A DNA stretch of 64,000 bases from an uncultured Dialister sp. (GTDB lineage Bacteria > Bacillota > Negativicutes > Veillonellales > Dialisteraceae): NCBI GenBank assembly GCA_934178345.1, contig CAKPQG010000004.1:1-64000 (forward strand), written 5' to 3'. The notes under the pieces were generated by a model. It was not told the DNA's origin. It saw only the letters and a list, made by a program, of their open reading frames with translations, and made no database searches. Position 1 is the first letter of the stretch; every line of letters begins with the position of its first letter. Positions 49,626 to 58,713 of this stretch are shown here, piece after piece. The translations under genes were made by a program, and so were the position numbers.

Positions 49626-50587
49626 GACGCGCTCCCCTTTCCTTCATAGACCGCCTGATACACCGTCTCGATCCCTTCCGTCACATGATGCGAGAGACAA
49701 TTCACATTCCGCTGCGACAGGATGACGAACTGCCTATCCCGTATCGCCCGCATAGAGGAATAGGCGGGATTCTCAAGCATCTCCTGCAGCTGCTGCTCAC
49801 TGTCTTTAAAAGCACCACCTTGTGACCAGTTCCCCATGATGAGCATATCCGGATCCGACTGTACGAATTCCTCCTTGCTCAAAATCATGGACGTCCCATC
49901 GCCTGCCAATTTCGGCGGACGCACATCATTATAAGCATCTATCGTGCCGGCGCGTGTCAGCACATCGTGGAAAATATTTCCTTCCCCGCCGATAGGACCG
50001 AAACGAAGCACCAGCATCACCCGCTTCTTCTGATTTTCCGGAATGGCCGCCACCTTCTTCTCGATGGCCTGCAAGCGGCTTTCCATCTCTGCGATCAGCG
50101 TCTCTGCCCGGTCATTCTCTCCGACCGCTCTCCCCAGCGAGCGAATTTCAGCCGGTATATCCTTGATTAGCTTGGCATCCTTGTAAACAAAGACGGGAAG
50201 CCCCGCACTTTCTAAAGACTGCACCATCTTGATCTGGCTCTCGCCCACCACCACTAGATCCGGGCGAAGCGATATCATATGCTCCGGACTGTTATCCACC
50301 TCCGTCGTGATATCCTTGGCGCTCTCGACCGCCATAGATAAGCCCGGATCATGGATCCATTTGTCCATGGCCACGATGCGGTCATGCGACACCAGATCGA
50401 GCAGTATCTCATCCGCAAAGACATACGTGCAAATGATACGTTTCGGTTTCTCTTTCATAGTGAGCGTCTTTCCGCGGGCATCCGTCACCGTGTACCCGCC
50501 CGCCGACTGCGGCGCATCACTCATACATCCGCCCAGCGCGATCGCGCAGATCGCCGCCAGAAGGAAGCTCAGCAGTTTCTTCAGCAT
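49622..50587 (-). CDS. Lipoprotein substrate-binding protein, BtuF/FepB type
   Basis: A 321-residue ABC-transporter binding lipoprotein of the periplasmic-binding-protein class III fold used for iron complexes, heme and B12. The signal peptide ends with the lipobox LGGC (Cys21). The fold is seen in VTDARGKTLTMKEKPKRIICTYVFADEILLDL, the long helix EIRSLGRAVGENDRAETLIAEMESRLQAIEKKVAAI, and FVQSDPDMLIMGNW. ATG 50587 follows GGAGAGAGGT; the frame extends upstream without a ribosome site. Its end overlaps the nitrogenase-like gene by ATGA, so binding of the ligand and its reduction are encoded together. No permease is adjacent; the nearest is at 54472. Confidence 0.88.
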   Translation of the reverse strand: MLKKLLSFLLAAICAIALGGCMSDAPQSAGGYTVTDARGKTLTMKEKPKRIICTYVFADEILLDLVSHDRIVAMDKWIHDPGLSMAVESAKDITTEVDNSPEHMISLRPDLVVVGESQIKMVQSLESAGLPVFVYKDAKLIKDIPAEIRSLGRAVGENDRAETLIAEMESRLQAIEKKVAAIPENQKKRVMLVLRFGPIGGEGNIFHDVLTRAGTIDAYNDVRPPKLAGDGTSMILSKEEFVQSDPDMLIMGNWSQGGAFKDSEQQLQEMLENPAYSSMRAIRDRQFVILSQRNVNCLSHHVTEGIETVYQAVYEGKGSAS

Positions 50588-50827
50588 ACCTCTCTCCTTT
50601 ATAGAAAGAAAAGGGAATTTCAATTGATTGAAATCCCCTTTTTCCATCCTCTTATAAACCATTAAGGAAATGCTGATTAAATCGCAGAGTCAGCTTCTAC
50701 AAGAATTTTTATACATAGCTTCTTCATAACCTTCCTTAAATAGCTCGCTATTCGCGTCAGGCTATTCTTCGCTATGCATAAAAATTCAAGAGTAAAATCT
50801 GACAACGATTTAATCAGTGTTTCCTTA
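50588..50827. mobile_element. 166-bp palindromic element, copy 5 (50663-50827), between receptor and binding-protein genes
   Basis: TTAAGGAAATGCTGATTAAATCG ... CGATTTAATCAGTGTTTCCTTA with the shared inner palindrome. Its outermost TAA is the stop codon of the TonB receptor gene on the minus strand. The element separates receptor from binding protein in what would otherwise be one operon. No promoter is evident between the element and the binding-protein gene. Confidence 0.85.
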
Positions 50828-52627
50828 GAATTTATGCTCATAGCTCAGCAGCCAGCTTCTTTCCTGCATGCAGGCTCCTGCCGTAGATCCTCTGAAATCA
50901 TCTCTATCCAAGACGTTGCTGATTTTCAGCGAAACAGCATCGTTTTCCGTGAGTTTCTGACGAACGTTCATATCCAGAGAAAACATCGGATCGGTGTTGT
51001 CCACTCTTTGTCCTGCATAGTTGAAGAACAGATTGACCGAGGTATTTTTCATGTTATACGCAATGTCTGAATGAATGCTCAGTCGGTTTTCTGCACGCTG
51101 CCAAAGCGGATTCTTCGTTTTATTCAGCTGCTTCGGATTGCTGCTGGAAATTCCAATATTATAGGAGAACCCCTGCGGCACCGTCCATCCATAGCTCAAT
51201 TCTACACCCGTATTTTTATACTTATCCGCATTGTAATTCATTTTAAGGCTGGTACTTCCCGGTGCATAATCCGAATAGATGCGATCCGAAATCTCCATGT
51301 GATATACATCGAACTTCCACATGCCATGTTCGCCCACCTGCTTCTTCAGCCCGGCTTCATACGTCCAAGCTTTTTCAGACTTCAAGTCCGGATTCGGCAG
51401 CGTTGTCGCACTGGTTCCATAACGTTTTGACAGATCCGGCTTTCTCAAGGACTTATTGATATTGATATAAGTAGAAGTCGTATTGTTCATCTTATGCAAC
51501 AACTGGAACGATGGGCAGAACATGTTCCCTGAATCGCCGGTAAATACTTCACGCGCACCAAACAGGAACTTTGTTTTTTCGTTCAAATCTGTGTCCGTCA
51601 AGAAATAAACAGCCCCATAGTTTCTGTCTCGCTCAATCCACTTATTTCTAGATAAATTTCTAAAGCGTTCGTTTTCGAACATACCGCCCGCCGTCAAATC
51701 CGTCCAGCCAAGATCCCATTTATTGACTACGTCCGCGCCATAAGAACGGCCCGTGTCTTTACCGCCACTGCCATTATACGTATATTTCCAAGCTCTATCC
51801 TGATAGTACGTCGTCACACGCAGATCTTTATTGGTATATGTGATCTGCGAAACATCGTACAGCGTATTGCTGTCATAGGAGCCCGTCTTCGCCAGTGTCT
51901 TGGCGTTCAGCGTATCTACATCAGAATGTCTGTCGCTATAGAGGTACATGAAATTCCAATGTTCATTCGGTGTGTAATTTACGTTGACGCTATCGCGGTA
52001 CATATTGGTCTGATCATACAGAGTGGATGTCGATTTCGAAAGAATTCCTGCATCTTTGATGCCATAGTGCTCATAGGCCACGGACAGCCCTTTCGCATTG
52101 ACATAGCCTGAAATATTTCTCTGGGTATGATCACCAGCACCCACTACGATTTTGTTTTCGTTATCCTTTTTCGTGATGATATTGATAACGCCCGTCGTCG
52201 CATTGCTGCCGTATAAAACAGCTGACCCCCCCTTGACCACTTCGATCCTGTCGATGCTGGTCGCAGACAAGGTTCCCATCTGGAAATAGTAGTCCTGATT
52301 CAGAGGAATCCCATTGATCATGATGCTCATATGTCCGGAAATCCCGCGAATCCCCGGATTGCCATTGCCAAATGGAGACTCCGAAATAACAAAGCCAGGA
52401 ATGTTCTTCATGACTTCCATCACACTCTTGGCACCCATGTTTTCGATCTGCTGTCCAGTGATAACTTCCGTTGCCGCCGGAATTTCCAGATCAGGAACAC
52501 TGTATTTATTGGCCGTGACCAGTACTTCCCCCAACTGGTACACCTCTGCCTCCGCAGCCATACTCTGCATCCCCGAGAGGGCTGCCAAAACCATCGCCCC
52601 GATCACGATTTTCCCTTTCAATTTCAT
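50825..52627 (-). CDS. TonB-dependent receptor 1
   Basis: A 600-residue outer-membrane receptor. Signal peptide residues 1-24 (GAMVLAALSGMQSMAAEA), TonB-box region YQLGEVLVTANKY (about 28-40), plug domain with VMEVMKNIPGFVISE, GIRGISGHMSIMINGIPLN and IEVVKGGSAVLYGSNATTGVINIITKKD, then a beta-barrel ending SWLLSYEHKF. The barrel contains many aromatic strands, and the plug resembles those of the BtuB/FepA/heme group. ATG 52627 follows GAGGAGGAAAGCA. Transcription is probably activated by the divergent MerR-type regulator through a 19-bp-spacer promoter. It heads the nitrogenase-like operon. The stop TAA belongs to the end of a palindromic element. Confidence 0.92.
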   Translation of the reverse strand: MKLKGKIVIGAMVLAALSGMQSMAAEAEVYQLGEVLVTANKYSVPDLEIPAATEVITGQQIENMGAKSVMEVMKNIPGFVISESPFGNGNPGIRGISGHMSIMINGIPLNQDYYFQMGTLSATSIDRIEVVKGGSAVLYGSNATTGVINIITKKDNENKIVVGAGDHTQRNISGYVNAKGLSVAYEHYGIKDAGILSKSTSTLYDQTNMYRDSVNVNYTPNEHWNFMYLYSDRHSDVDTLNAKTLAKTGSYDSNTLYDVSQITYTNKDLRVTTYYQDRAWKYTYNGSGGKDTGRSYGADVVNKWDLGWTDLTAGGMFENERFRNLSRNKWIERDRNYGAVYFLTDTDLNEKTKFLFGAREVFTGDSGNMFCPSFQLLHKMNNTTSTYININKSLRKPDLSKRYGTSATTLPNPDLKSEKAWTYEAGLKKQVGEHGMWKFDVYHMEISDRIYSDYAPGSTSLKMNYNADKYKNTGVELSYGWTVPQGFSYNIGISSSNPKQLNKTKNPLWQRAENRLSIHSDIAYNMKNTSVNLFFNYAGQRVDNTDPMFSLDMNVRQKLTENDAVSLKISNVLDRDDFRGSTAGACMQERSWLLSYEHKF

Positions 52628-52715
52628 TGCTTTCCTCCTCAACAAATTGAATGATATAATGTAAAAAGCATTCACTTTTCACTTTCTACCATTCATTTTT
52701 GATTTATCTTTCCTT

Positions 52716-52746
52716 AATCTAGCAAGTACAACGACTTTATTGTCAA
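52716..52746 (-). promoter_or_regulatory. MerR-type promoter of TonB receptor 1
   Basis: TTGACA (52746-52741), 19-base spacer, TAGATT (52721-52716) on the minus strand. The spacer is exactly centred on the dyad AAGT-N6-ACTT (52724-52737). A spacer over 17 bp with a central dyad is the classic MerR-activated design. It lies in the divergent gap with the MerR gene at 52757. Confidence 0.82.
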
Positions 52747-52756
52747 GGGGAAATTT

Positions 52757-53593
52757 ATGGAAAATAAAGAATTATACTTTACCACAGGCGAATTGGCCCG
52801 GCTCACCGGTCTATCCAAGCAGCTTCTGATCTTCTATGACAAAAAGAACTTCTTCACCGCCACCTCGACAGGGAGCAACGGCTATCGGTATTATCTGCTC
52901 TCCAAGTATTTCCAGCTCAAGATACTCATCACCCTGCGCAAGATGGACATCCCTTTGGAAGAAATCTATCAATACTTGCAACATGGAAGCGATGAGTTTC
53001 TTCTTAACATCTATAAGCGGAAGCTATCCGAGTACCAGGAGCAGATGAAGCAGCTGCAAAAGAAAAGCCAGATCCTCGAAAAACGCATCCAGTCCATGGA
53101 ACGTCAGCCCCATCTCATTTTGAACCGGATATTTATCACCGAGCTGGAGAAAGAACGCCGATATTACCGCTGGGATATAGACATGTCTGCCCCAGTCAAA
53201 GAGCGCGTCTCGCAAATGGCTGCGGCTCTCCGTCCCTATCTGCAAGACGAGAACTGCTTTCGAGACAGCATTCTCGGCTTTATTTTACCGTCAGCCTCCC
53301 TGCACCAGGAGCAGCCTGCTACCAGCTACTCCTTCCTGACGCACTACATCCCGCACATGCCTGGCATAAAAGAGAAAACCGTACATACCATGAAGCCGGG
53401 CGTCTATCTCAAAATCCACGGATATGGTCATTATGGCGTCATTGATGCAGAAACGAAACGCGCCCTTTTGGACTTTATCGGAAAGAATCATATGAAAGCC
53501 GATGATCACTTCATGGTATTTCCCCTGAGTCAGTATTGGATGACGGGGCAAAGCCGATGGATCATGACCACCATGATTCGGATTGACTCTTGA
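52757..53593 (+). CDS. MerR-family regulator 1 with effector-binding domain
   Basis: A 278-residue regulator. The N-terminal winged helix is FTTGELARLTGLSKQLLIFYDKKNFF (8-33) followed by GYRYYLLSKYFQLKILITLRKMDIPLEEI. A coiled coil (about 80-117) follows, and then a C-terminal GyrI/BmrR-like ligand-binding domain (HTMKPGVYLKIHGYGHYGVIDAETKRALLDFI). The domain order is that of BmrR-type regulators, which sense small, often amphipathic molecules and twist a long-spacer promoter. It is divergent from TonB receptor 1, whose promoter has the matching architecture. AAGGGGAAATTT precedes the ATG. A second regulator of similar design lies at 62189. Confidence 0.88.
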   Translation: MENKELYFTTGELARLTGLSKQLLIFYDKKNFFTATSTGSNGYRYYLLSKYFQLKILITLRKMDIPLEEIYQYLQHGSDEFLLNIYKRKLSEYQEQMKQLQKKSQILEKRIQSMERQPHLILNRIFITELEKERRYYRWDIDMSAPVKERVSQMAAALRPYLQDENCFRDSILGFILPSASLHQEQPATSYSFLTHYIPHMPGIKEKTVHTMKPGVYLKIHGYGHYGVIDAETKRALLDFIGKNHMKADDHFMVFPLSQYWMTGQSRWIMTTMIRIDS

Positions 53594-53628
53594 AAGTAAA
53601 GCCGCTTTACACTGTCATCATATCATAA

Positions 53629-53665
53629 AGAAAAGCAGGTCCGTCGCTGACGTCCTGCTTTTTTC
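53629..53665. terminator. Terminator between merR1 and the ATPase gene
   Basis: AAAAGCAGG(T)CCGTC and GACGTCCTGCTTTTTT form a stem with T tracts both ways, between convergent genes. Confidence 0.78.
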
Positions 53666-53698
53666 TTGTCACATACGAATCCCCATCGCATGCAGCCT

Positions 53699-54472
53699 TT
53701 ACTTCTTCCAATGCTGCGGGATATAGACGATATTCATCCTTTCATCTGCCCCATAGTGGATCTCACAGTCCACACCATAGAGCTTCTTGATGAAATCCGG
53801 TGTCAGAAGCTCCTTCGGCGTCCCTGCGCCGACCACTTTCCCGCCCTGTATCGCGATCAGCCTATCACAATACATCGCCGCGATATTCAGGTCATGCACA
53901 GCCGCGACCACGGTATGCCCGAGACTCTTCACGATATCCATGATCTGGAGCTGGTACTTGATATCGAGATGATTCGTCGGTTCATCCAGCACGAGGCACT
54001 CTGAGCCCTGCGTCAGCGCACGCGCCAGGATGACGCGCTGCTGCTCGCCGCCGGAGAGCGTCGAGAAATTTCTGTCTTCGAAGCCATGGAGCCCCACGAT
54101 ATCCAGCGCCTCATGCGCCAATCGGTAGTCCTCTTCGTTATCCCGCTCCATCATCTTCTTATGCGGCGAACGCCCCATGAGAACGACATCGAGCACGGAG
54201 AAATCGAAATTGTAGTAATTGTGCTGCGCCACGACTGCGAGCATCAGCGCCGACTGCCGATACGACAGCTCATCCAGCACTTTCCCGTCAAAGAGAATCC
54301 TCCCCTCGCTCGGTTTCTGCACGCGATAGACACATTTCAGAAAAGTACTTTTCCCACTGCCATTGGGGCCAATGATCCCTAAGAACTCTTTCGGCGAAAG
54401 GTGCAGATCGATCCCCTTCAAGATTTCCTTCTTCCCGATGAAATATTTCACCGCCTCTGCCAGTATCTCCAT
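53699..54472 (-). CDS. FecE/BtuD-type ABC transporter ATP-binding protein
   Basis: A 257-residue ATPase subunit of an iron-complex/B12-type importer. Walker A GPNGSGKST (36-44), Q-loop AVVAQHNYYNF, signature LSGGEQQRVILARAL (about 138-152), Walker B CLVLDEPTNHLD (about 158-169) and the switch HDLNIAAMYCDRLIA. The start overlaps the permease stop by one base (TGATG), so translation is coupled. It is the only ATPase for this transporter class in the window and could serve both binding proteins and all three TonB receptors. Confidence 0.95.
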   Translation of the reverse strand: MEILAEAVKYFIGKKEILKGIDLHLSPKEFLGIIGPNGSGKSTFLKCVYRVQKPSEGRILFDGKVLDELSYRQSALMLAVVAQHNYYNFDFSVLDVVLMGRSPHKKMMERDNEEDYRLAHEALDIVGLHGFEDRNFSTLSGGEQQRVILARALTQGSECLVLDEPTNHLDIKYQLQIMDIVKSLGHTVVAAVHDLNIAAMYCDRLIAIQGGKVVGAGTPKELLTPDFIKKLYGVDCEIHYGADERMNIVYIPQHWKK

Positions 54473-55530
54473 CAGTCATTCCCTCCAAAGCCATACGTCT
54501 TCTTGATCATCAGATAGATAAAGCTCGGCGCGCCGATCATAGAAATCAGGATGCCGATAGGCAGCTCGGTGTGCGGAATGATGATGCGGCACAAGCCATC
54601 GCAGATGACAAGGAAAATCGCCCCCGTCAGCGCCGATACGGGGATCAGCCGCTTATGATCCGGTCCCGTGAACATGCGGATGACATGAGGGATAATGAGT
54701 CCCACGAAGCCGATCATACCCGCTGAGTAGACCGCAAAGCCGACAATGAGTGAGGAAATCAAAAGATACCACTGCCGATAGGCATGAAGGTCTGTCCCCA
54801 TGGTAATGGCCGATTCATCCCCTAGAAGCATCAGATTCAGCACGCGGCTTTGTGTCCAGAAGAAAATAACCGAAGCCATGATGATCGGCGCAATGATCGC
54901 AAGCTCTCCCCACTTGGCTCCCGCGAGACTTCCCATCATCCAGTATGCGATGGTCTGCATGCCTTCTTTATTATTCGCAAAGTACACGATAAAGCTGGAA
55001 AACGCCCCGCACACCGCCGAAAGCGCCATGCCGGCGAGAAGCAGCTTCATCGAGTTCGAGCGCCCACCCAGATTCGATATGAAAAGCACCGCCAGTGAAA
55101 TCGCAAAGGCACCGATAAATGCCGCGATTCCCACGAAATTCGGCCCCAGTGCGGCTCCTACACCTAGAAGAATCGCCGACGTCGCCCCCAGTGATGCACC
55201 GGAAGAAATCCCTAATATATAGGGATCCGCGAGCGGATTCTTCACGATCGCCTGCATGATGACACCGCACACCGCCAGCCCGCAGCCAACAAGGGACGCC
55301 AGGATCACGCGCGGCAGACGAAGCAGCCAGACGATATCATGGACCGGCCCCTGCCCGGGTGCCGTGATGGGCTCTCCGCTGGTAAACTGCGCAAGCACCG
55401 TCTCGTAAATTTCACGAACCGGCAGCTTCACCGTCCCGATGCTGAGCGCCCAGAACAGGGAGAGTACGAGCAGCAAAGCAAGCAGGATCAAAAGACAGGC
55501 AAATCCGATTTCTCTAAACAATTTCTGCAT
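54472..55530 (-). CDS. FecCD-type ABC transporter permease
   Basis: A 352-residue inner-membrane permease with about ten helices, of the BtuC/FecCD/FhuB type. Family marks: LRLPRVILASLVGCGLAVCGVIMQAIVKNPLADPYILGISSGASLGAT (about 70-117) and the C-terminal GMIGFVGLIIPHVIRMFTGPDHKRLIPVSALTGAIFLVICDGLCR with ELPIGILISMIGAPSFIYL. ATG 55530 follows GAGGGATAAG; the frame extends seven codons upstream without a site. It probably starts from its own extended -10 promoter (TGTGTATAAT near 55577-55572). It forms a two-gene unit with the ATPase downstream. Confidence 0.94.
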   Translation of the reverse strand: MQKLFREIGFACLLILLALLLVLSLFWALSIGTVKLPVREIYETVLAQFTSGEPITAPGQGPVHDIVWLLRLPRVILASLVGCGLAVCGVIMQAIVKNPLADPYILGISSGASLGATSAILLGVGAALGPNFVGIAAFIGAFAISLAVLFISNLGGRSNSMKLLLAGMALSAVCGAFSSFIVYFANNKEGMQTIAYWMMGSLAGAKWGELAIIAPIIMASVIFFWTQSRVLNLMLLGDESAITMGTDLHAYRQWYLLISSLIVGFAVYSAGMIGFVGLIIPHVIRMFTGPDHKRLIPVSALTGAIFLVICDGLCRIIIPHTELPIGILISMIGAPSFIYLMIKKTYGFGGND

Positions 55531-55571
55531 CTTATCCCTCTTCTTGATCATTATAAAAAATGCACAATTTT

Positions 55572-55581
55572 ATTATACACA
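55572..55581 (-). promoter_or_regulatory. Extended -10 promoter of the permease-ATPase unit
   Basis: TGTGTATAAT on the minus strand, about 45 bases before the permease start, with a poor TTCTAA at -35. Confidence 0.5.
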
Positions 55582-55629
55582 AAAAGCATTTTCATTAGAA
55601 GAAAAATCAGTGCCATCCCTTTTTCGGTT

Positions 55630-58575
55630 TTATTGATAAAGGCGGCTCTGCTTTTCCTGAATTTCTGCCATCAATGATCGGATGCGTATCTGTAAGGCTC
55701 CCGTACTGACTCCCTGATCCAGCGAGATCATAGTGTAGCGCTTCCCTGCCCGTTCCAGCCTTTCCTGCAGCGCATCTATCGTCGTCATATCCCAGCCGCA
55801 GCTGGTCGACTGCAGCTGCACGAAATGCAGATAAGGATTCGTACATACCATTTCCGCAGTCAATAAAGCCTTCTCCCGGAATGTGGGCGTATCGTCTCCC
55901 TCATGCTGCAGCAAGTACAATCCTTCTGCCGACAGTACAGGAATACCCAGCCCTGCCATCACAGCGGGGATCCCCTTATTGATTTCCGGATCCAGATGAT
56001 AGCTTCGTCCGACCAGTACCAGTGCGTTTTTCTTTTCTCGTTCGATCCATGCCAGGGCATCCTGTGTTTTCTTTCTCAGCCGCACCTTATAGTCATGCTG
56101 TGCCTTCTCTGCTGCCGCCGTGGCGCGCCTCAAAGCATCTGATGTCACCTCTGGAAGGTTCTCCCTCATGAAAGAAATCAACGACTGATGATCATGAAAA
56201 GAAATCTGCGGGTGATAGAATGGAATACCGGCTGCAGAAATCTGCTCCTTCATCTGCTCTGCCAATACATCCCCATAGGATGCATGTGTCGCTTCATCAA
56301 TGTCCGGCTCCTCTTTTCCCCCGCTTATCACAGGCATCCAGATACAGTCAGGCTTACATGGTTCCAAAAAGTACATCAGATGTCCGTGGGCCAGCCTGCA
56401 GGGATAACAGTAAATCCCATGCGGCATGGTCACGGTACTCTTTCCGAGTGATGCTGCATCAAAAGCAGAGAGAATGACGCGATACCCAAGTGTCTGCCAG
56501 AAGACCTTCCAGTAAATCATGTCTTCCCATCGCCCCAGCACCGCCGGAATACCCATTGTTTTTTCGGCCGACGGATTTACCTTCGATGACTGCAGCAGCT
56601 GGTTCTTTTCCCACTCATAGAGATTTGGCACCTTTCGAGAAACAAAACGCTCTTTCGCCAGCAGCCGTTCGCCGTAAGAGCATCGATTTCCTACAATAAA
56701 GCCATGTCCATTGGAAAAGGTTTTTTTCTGCAAAAGGCAGTGATTCCCGCACCCCGGGCAGCGGCTTGACTCTTCCCTGACAGTCAGTTTTCGTATTTCA
56801 TCCGCAGAAAGCATCTTCGACCGTGCCGCCCGCGGCATCCTTTTCTTCGTCAAGAGCGCCATCCCATAAGCACCCATGATGCCGGAACCATTCGGACGAA
56901 TGACGGGATGCCCGACCAGTGTCTCAAAGGCACGCAGAACAGCATCATTCTGAAAGGTTCCCCCCTCTACCACGATATGCGATCCCAGCTCCTCTGCCGA
57001 GTCCAGGTGCATCACCCGGAACAGTGCATTTTTCACGACAGAAAGACAAAGTCCGGATATCAGCCCGCCTGTATCCACATTTTCGTTTTGCACCTGATGC
57101 ACCTTGCTGTTCATCAATACGGTACAATGATGCCCCAGATCCAGACAATATGGGGCGTGCACCGCCTTCTCTACAAATTCATCCATTGAGAGTCCCATGG
57201 ACTCAGCAAAGGTTTCCAAAAACAAGCCGCAGCCGGAAGCACAGGAACCATTCAAAACGATTTTCTGAATTTTCCCCTCACTGACACGGATATACTTCAT
57301 ATCCTGCCCGCCGATATCCAACAAGTCTGTAATCTCCGGGCAGAAGAAACGAGCCCCCTCCAAGTGTGCGACCGTTTCCACTTCTCCGGTATCGATCTGA
57401 AAAGCCTGTTTTAAAAATGCCTCTCCATATCCGGTGATGCCGGATGCAGCAATGGAAATGCCCGCAGGCAGCGCTGCATACATGGCAAGAAGCATCGTCC
57501 TGGCCGTCTCAAGCGCATCAGCCTCATTCTTCCTGTAATCCTCATAACAAATCCGTCCCTCTTCATCCACAAGAACCAGCTTGATCGTCGTAGAGCCCGC
57601 ATCCATCCCCAGCCACAATCTGGCGGGCGGCTGAGGCATCGGACTTCGGGGCAGCTTAAAACGTTCATAACAGCGTCGAAAGCTGCTATACGCTGCCGTA
57701 TCTTGAAAAAGCGGCTCCAGTCGTTCGACAGTCGTTTCTTTGGAATACCCCCGCTCCCAAAGTCTCTTCACATCGTTCCATGCAGCCGGAGCGGCTTCCC
57801 GCCCCAGCAAAGCCGCTCCCCAGGCGCAATAAAGCTCTCCGTGCGTGACCGGAAGGACATCTGCCGAAGAGATTCCGATCGTCTGCAGGAAGCCGCGTCG
57901 AAGCGCCGGCATGAAAGCGAGCGGGCCGCCTAAAAGCGCCAGCTTTCCCTGTATCGGCCGCCCTTTGGCCAGATCAGAAAGCGCCTGATTCACCACCGCC
58001 TGGAAAATAGATGCTGCCAAATCCGCTTTACCCGCCCCCTGGTTCATCAGCGCCTGAATATCTGTTTTCGCATAGACCCCGCAACGAGACGCAATGGGAT
58101 AGAGAGGCGCCCCATTTTCTGCCAGCGCATTCAACGTCTGGATATCCACGCCGAAGAACGCCGCCATATGTGCCAGGAATGTGCCTGTCCCACCCGCACA
58201 TTTCCGATTTGTTCTGAGATCCATCTCGCCATTTCTCTCGAAATACATCATCCGCGCATCTTCCCCACCCAGAGAAACAGCCACATCGACCTCGGGGTGA
58301 AACCTCCGCAAGGCCTCTGTCTCTGCCTGCACTTCATCCACGAAAGGAACCTGCAGCGCCGAAGAGAACTCAGCCGCCCCCTTCCCCGTAAAAGCCAGAT
58401 GCAATGCCCCCTCGCGCACTTTCGCCATCAGCTGCCGCCACAGTATTCGGAGCGTTTCCCGCACGCGATAATGATGCGGCACATACGCAGAGTACATCAG
58501 ACGCCCCTCCGCAGAAAGCGCGACCACTTTGACAGCGGTGGACCCGATATCAATTCCTACTGAGATGGACTCCAT
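55630..58575 (-). CDS. Double-domain ATP-dependent activase (2-hydroxyacyl-CoA dehydratase activase type, DUF2229)
   Basis: A 981-residue protein with two BadF/BadG/HgdC-type ATPase domains. Domain 1 (about 1-255) has GIDIGSTAVKVV and cluster cysteines in NRKCAGGTGTFL and ASRCGVYAKTDIQ. Domain 2 (about 318-570) has GMDAGSTTIKLVLVD, LLDIGGQDMKYI, NGSCASGCGLFLETFAE and GHHCTVLM. Next come a cysteine cluster (SSRCPGCGNHCLLQ ... GNRCSYGE, about 606-640) and a DUF2229 region to the end (GIYCYPCRLAHGHLMYF, FVQLQSTSCGWDM). Such proteins use ATP to push electrons to very low potential, the same job NifH does for nitrogenase. No 2-hydroxyacyl-CoA dehydratase genes are nearby. It is flanked by a receptor and a permease, so a role in reducing the imported ligand, perhaps with the nitrogenase-like pair, is inferred. 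A terminator lies just upstream and no promoter is seen after it. Confidence 0.88.
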   Translation of the reverse strand: MESISVGIDIGSTAVKVVALSAEGRLMYSAYVPHHYRVRETLRILWRQLMAKVREGALHLAFTGKGAAEFSSALQVPFVDEVQAETEALRRFHPEVDVAVSLGGEDARMMYFERNGEMDLRTNRKCAGGTGTFLAHMAAFFGVDIQTLNALAENGAPLYPIASRCGVYAKTDIQALMNQGAGKADLAASIFQAVVNQALSDLAKGRPIQGKLALLGGPLAFMPALRRGFLQTIGISSADVLPVTHGELYCAWGAALLGREAAPAAWNDVKRLWERGYSKETTVERLEPLFQDTAAYSSFRRCYERFKLPRSPMPQPPARLWLGMDAGSTTIKLVLVDEEGRICYEDYRKNEADALETARTMLLAMYAALPAGISIAASGITGYGEAFLKQAFQIDTGEVETVAHLEGARFFCPEITDLLDIGGQDMKYIRVSEGKIQKIVLNGSCASGCGLFLETFAESMGLSMDEFVEKAVHAPYCLDLGHHCTVLMNSKVHQVQNENVDTGGLISGLCLSVVKNALFRVMHLDSAEELGSHIVVEGGTFQNDAVLRAFETLVGHPVIRPNGSGIMGAYGMALLTKKRMPRAARSKMLSADEIRKLTVREESSRCPGCGNHCLLQKKTFSNGHGFIVGNRCSYGERLLAKERFVSRKVPNLYEWEKNQLLQSSKVNPSAEKTMGIPAVLGRWEDMIYWKVFWQTLGYRVILSAFDAASLGKSTVTMPHGIYCYPCRLAHGHLMYFLEPCKPDCIWMPVISGGKEEPDIDEATHASYGDVLAEQMKEQISAAGIPFYHPQISFHDHQSLISFMRENLPEVTSDALRRATAAAEKAQHDYKVRLRKKTQDALAWIEREKKNALVLVGRSYHLDPEINKGIPAVMAGLGIPVLSAEGLYLLQHEGDDTPTFREKALLTAEMVCTNPYLHFVQLQSTSCGWDMTTIDALQERLERAGKRYTMISLDQGVSTGALQIRIRSLMAEIQEKQSRLYQ

Positions 58576-58593
58576 GTCGGTAACCCCTTTCCT

Positions 58594-58639
58594 AAAAAAA
58601 CTCTCAATAGATAGACTTAGATTGGCTATCTATTGAGAG
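58594..58639 (-). terminator. Terminator/attenuator between TonB receptor 2 and the activase
   Basis: CTCTCAATAGATAG (58601-58614) and CTATCTATTGAGAG (58626-58639) form a perfect 14-bp stem; on the minus strand T7 follows. The activase start codon is 19 bases after the T tract, so activase expression depends on read-through from the receptor gene. Confidence 0.82.
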
Positions 58640-58713
58640 TATTTTAACATATTTCTACCATTCTTTATGGAAACATTGGTGAAACCATGGAATCAGGTGC
58701 AGTCAGTATCCCC

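Noticed and set aside
53699..58575. NifH gene hidden among the ATPases
   Set aside because: The ABC ATPase has the LSGGEQQR signature, and the activase has ASKHA rather than P-loop motifs. Neither is a NifH.
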